A stretch of 36,601 nt of DNA. Origin: Acetobacteraceae bacterium. Lineage in GTDB: Bacteria; Pseudomonadota; Alphaproteobacteria; Acetobacterales; Acetobacteraceae. The translations under genes were made by a program, and so were the position numbers. Positions 1 through 8,406 of this stretch are shown here, piece by piece; position 1 is the stretch's first letter; each line of letters starts with the position of its first letter. Under the pieces are notes generated by a model, which saw only the letters and a list, made by a program, of their open reading frames with translations, had not been told where the DNA came from and did not search any database. The stretch lies in contig JARLIJ010000302.1 in the NCBI GenBank assembly GCA_031291795.1, positions 1 through 36,601 of the forward strand. The letters run 5' to 3'.

Positions 1-2
1 AC

Positions 3-110
3 GCGCCGGTGCAGGCCTTCGTGCTGCTGATGGCGATGATTTTTGTCCTCGTGAACGTGGTGATCGACGTGCTGTACGGCATCGCCGACCCGCGGGTGTC
101 GGTCGAATGA
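3..110 (+). CDS. ABC transporter permease, C-terminal end (DppB-like, partial)
   Basis: Only the last 35 codons are inside the window; the gene starts upstream. The reading frame ends at a TGA whose first two bases form the ATGA overlap with an ATG of the next frame. The visible peptide is a hydrophobic stretch (residues VLLMAMIFVLVNVVIDVLYG) followed by ADPRVSVE. That last-helix-plus-DPR tail is the usual C-terminus of DppB/OppB-type inner-membrane permeases of peptide/nickel ABC importers. The following genes (second permease, double ATPase) fit. The substrate cannot be told from this piece, and the solute-binding protein would lie upstream of the window. Confidence 0.8.
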   Translation, partial: APVQAFVLLMAMIFVLVNVVIDVLYGIADPRVSVE

Positions 111-175
111 ACGCCGCGGCCCAAGCCCTCAAGGGGAGAGGGAGATCCTTTCTCGCCGTCCGTCTGGAGTCCCGC

Positions 176-1042
176 ATGAGCTCGACTGCCACCCAGCGCG
201 GCGGCACTCTGCGCCATATCAGCTTCGTGCTGCGCGGCAACCCGGTCACCGCCCTGGCCGCGGCGGGGCTTGCGCTGGTGGTGCTGGCCGCGCTGCTTGC
301 CCCCTGGATCGCGCCCTACGACCCGATTGCCTCCGACGTGCCGCAGGCCCTGCAACCGCCAACCGCCGCCCACTGGGCCGGCACCGACCAGCTCGGCCGC
401 GACATCCTGAGCCGCATCGTGATGGCCACCCGGCTCGACCTGTTCATCGCGGTCACCGCGGTCGGCCTGTCCTTCGTCGTCGGTGCGGTGGTCGGCGGGT
501 TCTGCGGCTATCGCGGCGGCCGGCTGGACCGCTGGGTCGGCCGCATCGTCGACGTGCTGATGGCCTTCCCCCTGTTCGTCCTGGCGATGGCCCTGGTCGC
601 CGCCCTGGGCAACCGGATGGAGAACATCATCATCGCCACCGCCATCATCAACCTGCCCTTCTACACCCGCTTCGCCCGCGCCGAGGTCAACGTCCGCCGC
701 AACGCCGGCTGGGTCGAGGCCGCGCGGGCCTGCGGCGAGGGCCATCTCGCGGTCGTGCTGCGCTTCCTGCTGCCCAACGTGCTGCCGGCGATGGCGGTGC
801 AGATCTCGCTCAACCTCGGCTGGGCGATCCTGAACGCGGCGGGCCTGTCGTTCATCGGCCTGGGCGTGCAGGCGCCGACTCCGGAATGGGGGATCATGGT
901 GGCCGAGGGCGCCCACTTCATCACCACTGGCAAATGGTGGCTGGTGGCGTTCCCCGGCTTGGCGCTGATGCTGACCGTGCTGTTCTTCAACCTGCTGGGC
1001 GACGGGCTGCGGGATATCCTCGACCCGCGGATGCGGACGTGA
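176..1042 (+). CDS. Peptide/nickel-type ABC transporter permease (DppC-like)
   Basis: Second inner-membrane permease of an oligopeptide/dipeptide/nickel-type ABC importer, pairing with the DppB-like permease that ends at 110. The N-terminal transmembrane segment is followed by a periplasmic stretch with LLAPWIAPYDP and the GTDQLGRDILSR motif typical of DppC/OppC. The cytoplasmic EAA-like loop (WVEAARACGEGHLAVVLRFLLPN) and the end GDGLRDILDPRMRT are also family hallmarks. I chose the ATG at 176 because GGAG lies six bases upstream and the product (288 aa) has normal length. An ATG at 107, overlapping the previous stop, would add 23 residues that look non-native. The stop overlaps the GTG of the ATPase gene (GTGA), which indicates translational coupling. 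Substrate unknown. Confidence 0.9.
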   Translation: MSSTATQRGGTLRHISFVLRGNPVTALAAAGLALVVLAALLAPWIAPYDPIASDVPQALQPPTAAHWAGTDQLGRDILSRIVMATRLDLFIAVTAVGLSFVVGAVVGGFCGYRGGRLDRWVGRIVDVLMAFPLFVLAMALVAALGNRMENIIIATAIINLPFYTRFARAEVNVRRNAGWVEAARACGEGHLAVVLRFLLPNVLPAMAVQISLNLGWAILNAAGLSFIGLGVQAPTPEWGIMVAEGAHFITTGKWWLVAFPGLALMLTVLFFNLLGDGLRDILDPRMRT

Positions 1043-2772
1043 GCGGGACGCCGGCACAGACCGGGACATCGCTCCAGGGCGCAATACCTCAGGGCGCAAC
1101 ACCGCAGGCCGCCACACTGCTGCAGGTCGAGGATTTGCGCGTCAGCTTCTCCACCCGCAACGGGGTCGTGGATGCGCTGCACGGCGTCAGCTTCGCGCTG
1201 GAGCGTGGCCAGACGCTTGGAATCGTGGGGGAAAGCGGCTCCGGCAAGTCCGTCACCTCGCTGGCGGTGATGCGATTGCTGGACCGCGCCGGCAGGATTG
1301 CCGGCGGCCGCGTGCTGTTCCACGGGCGCGACATCACCCGTGCCGGGGCGGGCGAGCTGCGCAGCCTGCGCGGCGCGGCGATGTCGATGATCTTCCAGAA
1401 CCCGCGCGCCGCCCTGAACCCGATCCGCACCGTCGAGCAGCAGATCGTCGACGTCCTGCGCGCCCACCGCCCGATCGGGAAGCGCGCCGCCCGTGCCCAG
1501 GCGCTGGCCCTGCTGCGCTCCGTCCGGATCCGCGACCCCGAACAGCGGCTGCACGCCTACCCAAGCGAATTGTCGGGCGGGATGTGCCAGCGGGTGATGA
1601 TCGCGATGGCGATCGCCTGCGAGCCGGCCCTGCTGATCGCGGACGAGCCCACCACCGGCCTGGATGTGACCACCCAGAAGGTCGTGATGGATCTGCTGGC
1701 CGGCATCACCGCCGATCGTGGCATGGCGATGATCCTGATCACCCACGACCTCGGCCTGGCCGCGCGCTACTGCGGGGAGATCGCGGTGATGGAGCGCGGC
1801 CTGATCGTCGAACAGGGCGAGACCAACGCGCTGTTTCAGGCAGCGCGCCATCCCTACACAAAGCGGCTGATCGCGGCCTCCCCCACCAGGCGGTCGACGC
1901 TGGCGGACCTCGCGCAGGGTGCCCCGCCGCCGGTGCCGGTCGCGGTCCACCGGCCGCCCGGAACCGGAGCGCTGCTGGAATTGCAGCATGTGGTGAAGAC
2001 GTTCGGCGGCAGCACCCGCGCGGTCGACGACGTCTCGTTCCGCCTGGAGCCGGGCGGTGCCCTGGGCCTGGTCGGCGAGTCCGGCTCCGGCAAGACCACC
2101 CTGTCGCGGATGATCTGCCGGCTGATCGATGCCGATCGCGGCGACATCATCTTCCTGGGCGAGTCCATCGCGTCTGTCCCGTCGCGCGAGTTCCACCGCT
2201 CGCCGCGCCGGCGCGACGTGCAGATCGTCTTCCAGGACCCGAATGACAGCCTCAATCCGCGTTTCACCGCGTTCGACAGCATCGCCCACCCGCTGCGCCG
2301 GCTCGAGGGGTTGCATGACGGCGCCACACTGGACGCCCGCGTGCGGGAGGCCGCGGAGCGTGCCGGTCTGCCCGTCGACCTGCTGCCGCGTTTCCCGCAC
2401 CAGCTCTCCGGCGGGCAGAAAGCGCGGGTGGGGATCGCACGCGCGGTCGCCCCGCGGCCTCGGCTGCTGGTGCTGGACGAGCCGACCGCGGCGCTCGACG
2501 TGTCGATCCAGGCGGTCATCCTGCAACTGCTCGATCGGCTGCGGCGGGAGGACGACATCGCCCTGTTGTTCGTCAGCCACGACCTGAACGTGGTGCGCAT
2601 GCTGTGCGACCAGATGGTGGTGCTGCAGCAGGGCAAGGTCGTCGAGGCCGGCCCCAGCCGCGCGGTGTTCGAGGCACCGGAAGCGGCCTACACGCGGGCG
2701 CTGCTGGACGCGATCCCGCATTTCGAACCGCATGAGACGGCCCCCGGGGAGGCGGCGCGCATTGCCGGATGA
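1039..2772 (+). CDS. Fused double ATP-binding protein of peptide-type ABC importer (DppD-DppF fusion)
   Basis: Energises the import system encoded just upstream, at the cytoplasmic face of the membrane. The 577-residue chain has two complete ABC domains. Domain 1 has Walker A GESGSGKS (about 64-71), signature LSGGM (about 178) and Walker B LLIADEPTTGLD (about 198-209). Domain 2 has GESGSGKTT (about 346), LSGGQ (about 456) and LLVLDEPTAALD (about 476-487). In most dipeptide systems these are two proteins, DppD and DppF; fused forms (YejF/GsiA type) are known. The GTG start overlaps the permease stop by four bases; longer in-frame extensions run inside dppC and look like shadow sequence. Substrate specificity lies in the missing binding protein. 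Confidence 0.93.
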   Translation: MSGTPAQTGTSLQGAIPQGATPQAATLLQVEDLRVSFSTRNGVVDALHGVSFALERGQTLGIVGESGSGKSVTSLAVMRLLDRAGRIAGGRVLFHGRDITRAGAGELRSLRGAAMSMIFQNPRAALNPIRTVEQQIVDVLRAHRPIGKRAARAQALALLRSVRIRDPEQRLHAYPSELSGGMCQRVMIAMAIACEPALLIADEPTTGLDVTTQKVVMDLLAGITADRGMAMILITHDLGLAARYCGEIAVMERGLIVEQGETNALFQAARHPYTKRLIAASPTRRSTLADLAQGAPPPVPVAVHRPPGTGALLELQHVVKTFGGSTRAVDDVSFRLEPGGALGLVGESGSGKTTLSRMICRLIDADRGDIIFLGESIASVPSREFHRSPRRRDVQIVFQDPNDSLNPRFTAFDSIAHPLRRLEGLHDGATLDARVREAAERAGLPVDLLPRFPHQLSGGQKARVGIARAVAPRPRLLVLDEPTAALDVSIQAVILQLLDRLRREDDIALLFVSHDLNVVRMLCDQMVVLQQGKVVEAGPSRAVFEAPEAAYTRALLDAIPHFEPHETAPGEAARIAG

Positions 2773-4183
2773 CGCCCTCGCCGTCCTGACCGCGCGGGCG
2801 CGCGACGACCTGGCGCGCATCGCCCATCCGCGGATGGTGTGGCTGGAGCCGCATCCCGGGCCGGACGGGCAGCCCGCGCTGGATGTGCTGGTCGTCGGCG
2901 GCGGCCAGTCCGGCCTGGCGATCGCCTCGGGGCTGCTGCGGGCACAGGTGTCGAACATCCTGGTGGTAGACCGTGCGCCACGGGGGCAGGAGGGGCCGTG
3001 GCTGACCTATGCCCGCATGCGTACGCTGCGGTCGCCGAAGGACTACACCGGCCCGGACCTCGATCTCCCGAGCCTGGGATATCAGGCATGGCATGAGGCG
3101 ACGTACGGGGCGGCGCATTGGCAGGCGCTGGACCTGATCGGGCGCGAGGACTGGGCGTCCTACCTCGACTGGGTGCGCGACACGGTCGGCGTGCCGGTCC
3201 GGAACGAAACCGAGGTCGTGGACATCGCCCCGGCCCCCGGTGGCCTGCTGGCCGTGACCCTGCGCGACGCTGCCGGCGAGACGCTGCGCCAAGCCCGCAA
3301 GGTCGTGCTGGCGACCGGCCAGGAAGGCGCCGGCCATTGGTGGATGCCGGATTTCGTCACTGCCCTGCCGCCGCATCTGCGCGCCCATACCGCCGACCCG
3401 ATCGACTTCACCGCTCTCCGTCACCGCCGCGTTGCGGTGCTGGGGGCAGGCGCGTCGGCGTTCGACAACGCCGCCATGGCGCTCGAAGCGGGGGCCGAGG
3501 AGGTCGTGCTGTTCTGCCGCCGCGCCGAACCGCAGGTCGTGCAGCCGTATCGCTGGCTGACCTTTGCGGGATTCCTGCGCCATCTATCGGAGCTCGACGA
3601 CGCGTGGCGCTGGCGGTTCATGAGCCACGTCCTGGGCCTGCGCGAAGGCTTCCCGCAGCCGACCTACGACCGCTGCGCCGCGCATCCGGCATTCCGGCTG
3701 CAGGCCGGTGCGCCCTGGACCGCGGCCCGCATGGTCGGCGAGGCGGTCGAGGTCCAGACCCCGCGCGGCCCGTATGTCGCTGACTTCCTGATCTGCGGGA
3801 CGGGCATCGAGATGGATTTCGCCCGCCGGCCGGAGCTGGCCCGCCTGGCTCACAACATTGCCCGCTGGTCCGATCGCTACACGCCGTCGCCCGAGGAACG
3901 CAACGAGCGGCTGGCGCGCTTCCCCTATCTCGCCCCGGATTACAGCCTGTTGCCGCGCGAGGCCGGGCTGACCGACTGGATGGCGGACATCCACATGTTC
4001 AACATCGCCGCGACCATGAGCTTCGGCCCGTCGGGCTCCTCGATCAACGCGATGACCACGGCGGTGCCGAAACTCGTGTCCGGCCTGACGCGCGGGTTGT
4101 TCAACGGCGACCTGGACCGGCACTGGCGGGCGTTGCAGGCTTACGATGTGCCACAGGCGGTCGTGCGAACCGCGGACCCATAG
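2762..4183 (+). CDS. FAD-dependent NAD(P)-binding oxidoreductase (monooxygenase-like)
   Basis: Predicted cytoplasmic flavoprotein with two Rossmann motifs. VLVVGGGQSGLAIASG near residue 42 should bind FAD, and RVAVLGAGASAFDNAA near residue 223 should bind NAD(P)H. The layout resembles class B flavin monooxygenases and the SidA/PvdA-like FAD_NAD_binding group, but I did not recognise a specific enzyme. It overlaps the end of the ATPase gene. I chose the TTG at 2762 because GGGGAGG stands nine bases before it; an in-frame ATG at 2732 has no visible ribosome site and would add RRPPGRRRA-like residues. The next gene begins 16 bases after the stop. The operon context suggests oxidation of whatever the ABC system imports; this is inference. 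Confidence 0.82.
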   Translation: MPDDALAVLTARARDDLARIAHPRMVWLEPHPGPDGQPALDVLVVGGGQSGLAIASGLLRAQVSNILVVDRAPRGQEGPWLTYARMRTLRSPKDYTGPDLDLPSLGYQAWHEATYGAAHWQALDLIGREDWASYLDWVRDTVGVPVRNETEVVDIAPAPGGLLAVTLRDAAGETLRQARKVVLATGQEGAGHWWMPDFVTALPPHLRAHTADPIDFTALRHRRVAVLGAGASAFDNAAMALEAGAEEVVLFCRRAEPQVVQPYRWLTFAGFLRHLSELDDAWRWRFMSHVLGLREGFPQPTYDRCAAHPAFRLQAGAPWTAARMVGEAVEVQTPRGPYVADFLICGTGIEMDFARRPELARLAHNIARWSDRYTPSPEERNERLARFPYLAPDYSLLPREAGLTDWMADIHMFNIAATMSFGPSGSSINAMTTAVPKLVSGLTRGLFNGDLDRHWRALQAYDVPQAVVRTADP

Positions 4184-4199
4184 AACCGAGGAGGCCCTG

Positions 4200-5045
4200 A
4201 TGAAGTCGCTGACGGAGGACCAGGCCAAACGCTACCATGACGAGGGCTTCCTGTTTCCGTTCCGCGCCTTCTCGCCGGAGGCCGCCGCCCGCTACCGCGC
4301 CGACGTCGAACGCACCTGCGGCGAAACCGCCCAGCCGGCGGCGGCACGCACCGGGACCGTGTCGTATCGCGTCAAGCCGTATCTGCTGTTCACCTGGGCG
4401 GCCGACCTGGTCCGCGATCCCGCCATCCTGGATGCGGTGGAGGACCTGATCGGGCCGGATATCATGGTGTTCCACACGACCATGTGGTGGAAGACCAAGG
4501 GCTCGCCGAACCGCGTGCCGTGGCACCAGGACGGCACGTATTTCGGCCTGGCGCCGTTCGAGCATGTCACGGCCTGGGTGGCGCTGAGCCCGAGCAACAC
4601 GCGAACGGGGTGCGTGCGGGTGGTGCCAGGGTCGCATCTTGCAGGCCAGATCCCGCATGCGGATGTGCGCGATTCGACGCTGATGCTGTCGCGCGGGCAG
4701 ACGGTGAACGCCTCGGTCGACGGGTCTCGGGCGGTGCCGATGGTGCTCTCGCCGGGGGAGTTCTCGCTGCACCACACGATGGCGATCCATGCGTCCGATC
4801 CGAATACCGGGGATGACGACCGGATCGGGATCGGGATCAGCTACATCCCGACGCGGGTGCGCCATGTCGGGCCGACGCGGATGTCGGCGACGCTGGTGCG
4901 CGGGCGGGACACCCACGGGCATTTCGACCTGGAGCCTCGGCCGGCGGCGGACCTGCACCCGGATGCCGTGGCGGCGCACCGCGACAGCGACGCGCGGTTC
5001 TGGGAGGCGAGCCGGTCGATCCCGGAAATGGCTGGGATCCACTGA
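4200..5045 (+). CDS. PhyH-family Fe(II)/2-oxoglutarate-dependent dioxygenase
   Basis: Phytanoyl-CoA dioxygenase family enzyme, expected to hydroxylate a small molecule using O2, Fe(II) and 2-oxoglutarate. The facial-triad HxD is WHQDGTYF (His109, Asp111), and the distal His is in HHTMAIHASDPN (His190 or His197). A downstream Arg in DRIGIGISYIP fits the 2-oxoglutarate site, and GCVRVVPGSHLAG is the usual PGSH stretch of the family. The start is the ATG at 4200, with GAGGAGG five bases upstream; an ORF extension to 4146 lies inside the previous gene. At 281 aa it has normal length. It follows the flavin oxidoreductase by 16 bases and probably shares the transporter transcript. Substrate unknown. 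Confidence 0.9.
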   Translation: MKSLTEDQAKRYHDEGFLFPFRAFSPEAAARYRADVERTCGETAQPAAARTGTVSYRVKPYLLFTWAADLVRDPAILDAVEDLIGPDIMVFHTTMWWKTKGSPNRVPWHQDGTYFGLAPFEHVTAWVALSPSNTRTGCVRVVPGSHLAGQIPHADVRDSTLMLSRGQTVNASVDGSRAVPMVLSPGEFSLHHTMAIHASDPNTGDDDRIGIGISYIPTRVRHVGPTRMSATLVRGRDTHGHFDLEPRPAADLHPDAVAAHRDSDARFWEASRSIPEMAGIH

Positions 5046-5218
5046 TGGCGGGCGGGGCGGTTCGGAGGGGCGCGGAGTTCTGGTTGCCGTTCACCCTCGC
5101 CTTGCTTCCTCCGTGGTAGAAAACAACTCCTGCCGTCCAGGTCGGGGACCGCCACTGAGTGCCTTTGGCGTTTCCGGGATTGGGATTTCCGGATCAGCGC
5201 CGCCGAAGACGTCGAGCG

Positions 5219-5677
5219 TCAGCCGCCACCCCACACATATTGCACCTCGGGCGCGCTCTCCGGGTTGCCGCCATCGAGGTAGCTCACGGACCGGAACGCC
5301 CGCAGCTCATAGAACGCCCTGGCTTTCGCATTCCGTCGCGCCGTGAACAGGGACAGGCGCCGTGGGCTCAATTGCTTCGCCTTGGCGAGCAGCGCCGACC
5401 CGATGCCATGACCCTGCCACCCTGGCAGGACATAGAGATGACCCAGGTCGTCGTCCCGCAGCGCCATGTAGCCGAGGATCCGTCCCCGTTGCCGCGCGAT
5501 CCACCAGGCGCCGGGAACGGCACCGACATTGGCGGCGAACCACCCCCTCAACTCATCGTCCGTCAGCGTGTGGCTTGGCTGCGTCATGGTCGCGCGGCGC
5601 GCGCTGAGATGCAAAGCAGCGATCTCCTGCCCGTCAGCCGGTTCCGCTTCCAGTATTATACCAACCGCCGAAGACAC
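5219..5677 (-). CDS. GNAT family N-acetyltransferase
   Basis: Predicted acetyl-CoA-dependent N-acetyltransferase of 152 aa. The acetyl-CoA-binding motif A is LYVLPGWQGHGIGSALL (beta4 plus the Q-x-x-G-x-G loop). It is followed by LSLFTARRNAKARAFYELRAF, the motif B helix, and a C-terminal strand ending VQYVWGGG. I placed the start at the GTG at 5677, because AGGAG lies five bases before it. An in-frame ATG at 5698 lies inside a REP-like hairpin and is less likely. The gene converges on the PhyH gene, with 173 bases between the stops. The substrate cannot be inferred. Confidence 0.85.
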   Translation of the reverse strand: MSSAVGIILEAEPADGQEIAALHLSARRATMTQPSHTLTDDELRGWFAANVGAVPGAWWIARQRGRILGYMALRDDDLGHLYVLPGWQGHGIGSALLAKAKQLSPRRLSLFTARRNAKARAFYELRAFRSVSYLDGGNPESAPEVQYVWGGG

Positions 5678-5696
5678 CGACTCTCCTGCCTTCGTC

Positions 5697-5768
5697 ATGG
5701 CCGGCCCCTGTGCCGGCCATCTGTCGCGGCAGACTGCCTCACGGATGGCCGGCACGGAGGCCGGCCAT
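5697..5768. repeat. REP-like pair of identical hairpins
   Basis: Two hairpins have the same nine-base arms: ATGGCCGGC / GCCGGCCAT at 5697-5705 / 5712-5720 and at 5745-5753 / 5760-5768, each with a six-base loop (CCCTGT and ACGGAG). The pair sits just upstream of the GNAT start and downstream of the DJ-1 gene. Paired palindromes with an ATGGCCGG core resemble dispersed REP/BIME-type intergenic repeats of many alphaproteobacteria. The family assignment is from memory; the inverted repeats themselves are plain in the sequence. Confidence 0.75.
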
Positions 5769-5994
5769 AACGGTTGGGAAGGTCAGTGCCAACGGCCGTT
5801 GGTATTAGACTACCTATGCTTGTCAAATGTCCGCCGATCTTTTGAGATATATCAAATATGCTCGGCGGCTGTACATGGTGCGCGCGCGCGCCCTTACCAG
5901 ATACGATTGCGCAGCGTTCAAGCGATTGTGCACTGCAGCATGAAATTCATGACAAGCACGGGGATAGGTTCGGGCGGTTTTTCCGCACGCCGCC
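5769..5994. other. Intergenic region with two further palindromes
   Basis: With the REP pair this makes a gene-free stretch of 317 bases between the DJ-1 gene and the GNAT gene. It holds a perfect 14-base palindrome, CCAACGGCCGTTGG, at 5789-5802. It also holds a nested inverted repeat: outer arms CCGCCGA 5831-5837 and TCGGCGG 5862-5868, inner arms TTTGA 5841-5845 and TCAAA 5852-5856. The part from about 5800 to 5870 is AT-rich for this genome and may hold a promoter or act as a terminator for the DJ-1 gene. No convincing coding frame. Confidence 0.5.
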
Positions 5995-6666
5995 TCACGA
6001 CCGTCCCAGCGGATCCCGCTGCCAGTTGTATTCCGCCGCCAGCACCGCCCGTTCGGCCACCGCTCGGCCGGCCAGCCGCGCCACCAGGTGGAATGCCATG
6101 TCGGTCCCCGCCGATACGCCCGCCGATGTGACGTATTTGCCGGCATCCACCCAGCGCGACCGGTCGTCCCACAGCACCAGCGGCCCTTGCGTCGCCACCC
6201 AGTCGAACGCCGCATGGTTGGTTGCCGCCGGCATGTCGTCGAGCAGGCCGGCGCGGGCCAGCAAGGCAGACCCGGTGCAGACCGATGCCATGATCTCCAC
6301 TCGCTGGTCCATCGCCCGCAGCCAGTCCAGCCGCGCTTCCAGCACCTCCGGATTGCCGTCCGGGTCGAGCAACGTGTGGGTGCCGAAGCCACCCGGCACC
6401 ATCAGCACGTCGGGCGAATCCTCCAGCGCCTCGGCGCATGTCAGGTCCGGCACCACGTTGGGACCATTGAAACTGCATATTTTTTCGAGCGTCTCGCCGA
6501 TCAGGCCCACCTGGAACGGGCATGCGCCGGCGTCGGCATAGGTCGCTCCCAGGAACCGCGCGATGGTGAAGGCCTGCACGAAACCCCAGACATCGAGCGG
6601 TTCGAAATCGTCGAACACGAAGATGCCGATGCGCCGTGTCGGCGGATACTCGGTCTCGCTGGCCAT
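5995..6666 (-). CDS. DJ-1/PfpI family protein, isonitrile hydratase-like
   Basis: A 223-aa class I glutamine amidotransferase-like fold. RIGIFVFDDFEPLDVWGF at the N-terminus and the nucleophile elbow ASVCTGSALLARAGLLDD (Cys130), followed by ATNHAAFDW, match the DJ-1/PfpI subgroup that includes isonitrile hydratase (InhA) and the N-terminal domains of GlxA-type AraC regulators. There is no AraC DNA-binding domain here, so an enzyme is more likely. The start is the ATG at 6664-6666 (minus), with AGAAGGA about ten bases upstream; longer starts run into the opposite-strand GMC leader. The gene is divergent from the GMC oxidoreductase, with 112 bases between them that may hold shared promoters. 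The exact substrate is unproven. Confidence 0.83.
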   Translation of the reverse strand: MASETEYPPTRRIGIFVFDDFEPLDVWGFVQAFTIARFLGATYADAGACPFQVGLIGETLEKICSFNGPNVVPDLTCAEALEDSPDVLMVPGGFGTHTLLDPDGNPEVLEARLDWLRAMDQRVEIMASVCTGSALLARAGLLDDMPAATNHAAFDWVATQGPLVLWDDRSRWVDAGKYVTSAGVSAGTDMAFHLVARLAGRAVAERAVLAAEYNWQRDPLGRS

Positions 6667-6778
6667 TGGAGGGGAGTCCTTCTCTGCCGAAGCGGGATGA
6701 TTCCCGGTGGCGCCGTGATTGCACTGTCTGCCTCCGCGCGGAAGAGTGGCGCGGAACAGAAGACTGCGGGGAGGCGAC

Positions 6779-8377
6779 ATGGAGGCGGATTATGTGGTGG
6801 TGGGCGCCGGATCGGCCGGTTGCGTGGTGGCCAGCCGCCTCAGCGAGACCGGCGCGAAGGTCGTGCTGCTGGAGGCTGGGCCGCCCGATTCGCTGATGTG
6901 GATCCACATTCCTGCCGGCATGCTCAAGCTGCTGCACCACCCGGTGGTGAACTGGAACTATAGTGCGGAAGGGCCTGCGGGCAGCGGCGGGCGGCAGATC
7001 CACTGGCCGCGCGGCAAGACGCTGGGCGGGTCGTCCTCGATCAACGGCATGCTGTATGTCCGCGGCAACCCCGCCGACTTCGACGGCTGGGCGCAGATGG
7101 GCTGCCGCGGCTGGAGCTTCGACGACGTGCTGCCGTATTTCCGCAAGTCGGAGCACTACGTGCAGGGCGGCGAGAGCGCATTCCGCGGCCAGGGCGGCCC
7201 GTTGAAGGTCGAGGACTACCGCACCATCCTGCCGCTCACCCATCGCTTCATCGAGGCCGCGCAGCAGGCCGGCTTCCCGTTCAGCAAGGACCTGAACGGC
7301 CGCACGCAGGAGGGCGTCGGCTACTCCCAGATGACCCGGCGCGGCAGATGGCGCGGTTCGACCGCGCAGACCTTCCTGCGGGAGGCGAAGGGCCGCCCCA
7401 ACCTGCGTGTGGAAACCGAGGCGCAGGCGGCGAAGCTGCTGTTTGAGGGCCGCCGCTGCGTCGGCGTGACGTTCCGCCAACGCGGCAAGGACGTGACCCT
7501 GCGGGCGGCGAAGGAGGTCATCCTGAGCGGCGGGTCGATCAACTCCCCCCATCTGCTGCAGGTTTCCGGCGTCGGACCAGCCGAACACCTGCAGTCGATC
7601 GGGGTGAAGGTGGTGCACGACCTGCGCGGCGTCGGCGCCAACCTGCAGGACCATTACGTCGCGCGCATCCAGCATCGGGTGAAGAGCGCGATATCGACCA
7701 ACAACCTGGCGCACGGGCTGCGGTTGGCGGGCGAAGTGGCGCGGTTCTACCTGCAAGGCCGCGGCGCGCTGACCTTTGGCGTGACCACCGCCCAGGTGTT
7801 CTGCCGCTCGACGCTGGAAAAGGCGAGCCCGGACCTGCAATTGCTGTTCACCCCCGCCAGCTACGACGCCGCCAAATTCGGCACGCTGGAGCGTGAGGGT
7901 GGCATGACCGTGGCGATCTGCCCGGTCCGTCCCGACAGCCGCGGCACGATCATGGCGCGTTCGGCCGATCCGTTCGAGAAGGCGGTCATCTCGCCGAACT
8001 ACATGTCGGACCCGGCGGACGGGCGGGTTTTGCTCGCTGGTATGCGGTTTGCCCGGCAAATATTTGCCGCCCCCGCGATCGCCCGGCATAGCGTGGTCGA
8101 GACGGCGCCCGGTTCGGACGTGCAAAGCGACGACGCGCTGCTGGATTACTGCCGGCGCTTCGGCACCACGATCTATCATCCGGTCGGAACGTGCCGGATG
8201 GGCGACGGGCCGTCGGCGGTGGTGGATCAGCGGCTGCGGGTGCATGGAATCGGCGGGCTGCGGGTGGTCGACGCCTCGGTGATGCCGACACTGACCACCG
8301 GCAACACCAACGCGCCGACCATCATGATCGGCGAGAAGGGGGCAGCGATGATCAAGGAGGATGCTGCGGCGGGGTAG
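6779..8377 (+). CDS. GMC family FAD-dependent oxidoreductase (choline dehydrogenase-like)
   Basis: A 532-aa glucose-methanol-choline oxidoreductase that should oxidise an alcohol using bound FAD. The N-terminal dinucleotide fold is DYVVVGAGSAGCVVASRLSE. GMC signature 1 is around HWPRGKTLGGSSSINGMLYVRG, and signature 2 around ILSGGSINSPHLLQVSGVG. The C-terminal active site has the His in YHPVGTCRMG (about residue 467) and the partner in GNTNAPTIMIGEKGA. The start is the ATG at 6779 with GGGGAGG just upstream. It is close to choline dehydrogenase/alkyl alcohol dehydrogenases, but no betaine genes are nearby, so the substrate is open. It converges with the dehydratase gene, with 29 bases between the stops. 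Confidence 0.93.
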   Translation: MEADYVVVGAGSAGCVVASRLSETGAKVVLLEAGPPDSLMWIHIPAGMLKLLHHPVVNWNYSAEGPAGSGGRQIHWPRGKTLGGSSSINGMLYVRGNPADFDGWAQMGCRGWSFDDVLPYFRKSEHYVQGGESAFRGQGGPLKVEDYRTILPLTHRFIEAAQQAGFPFSKDLNGRTQEGVGYSQMTRRGRWRGSTAQTFLREAKGRPNLRVETEAQAAKLLFEGRRCVGVTFRQRGKDVTLRAAKEVILSGGSINSPHLLQVSGVGPAEHLQSIGVKVVHDLRGVGANLQDHYVARIQHRVKSAISTNNLAHGLRLAGEVARFYLQGRGALTFGVTTAQVFCRSTLEKASPDLQLLFTPASYDAAKFGTLEREGGMTVAICPVRPDSRGTIMARSADPFEKAVISPNYMSDPADGRVLLAGMRFARQIFAAPAIARHSVVETAPGSDVQSDDALLDYCRRFGTTIYHPVGTCRMGDGPSAVVDQRLRVHGIGGLRVVDASVMPTLTTGNTNAPTIMIGEKGAAMIKEDAAAG

Positions 8378-8406
8378 GCGCCCGAGCGCGACGACGGGGG
8401 AGGGCG

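Noticed and set aside
661-2958. A 765-codon open frame on the minus strand opposite the permease, ATPase and flavin genes
   Set aside because: Its product is a low-complexity R/H/D/Q/P-rich shadow typical of antisense frames in GC-rich genes, with no family motif, while the plus strand has well-conserved ABC motifs.
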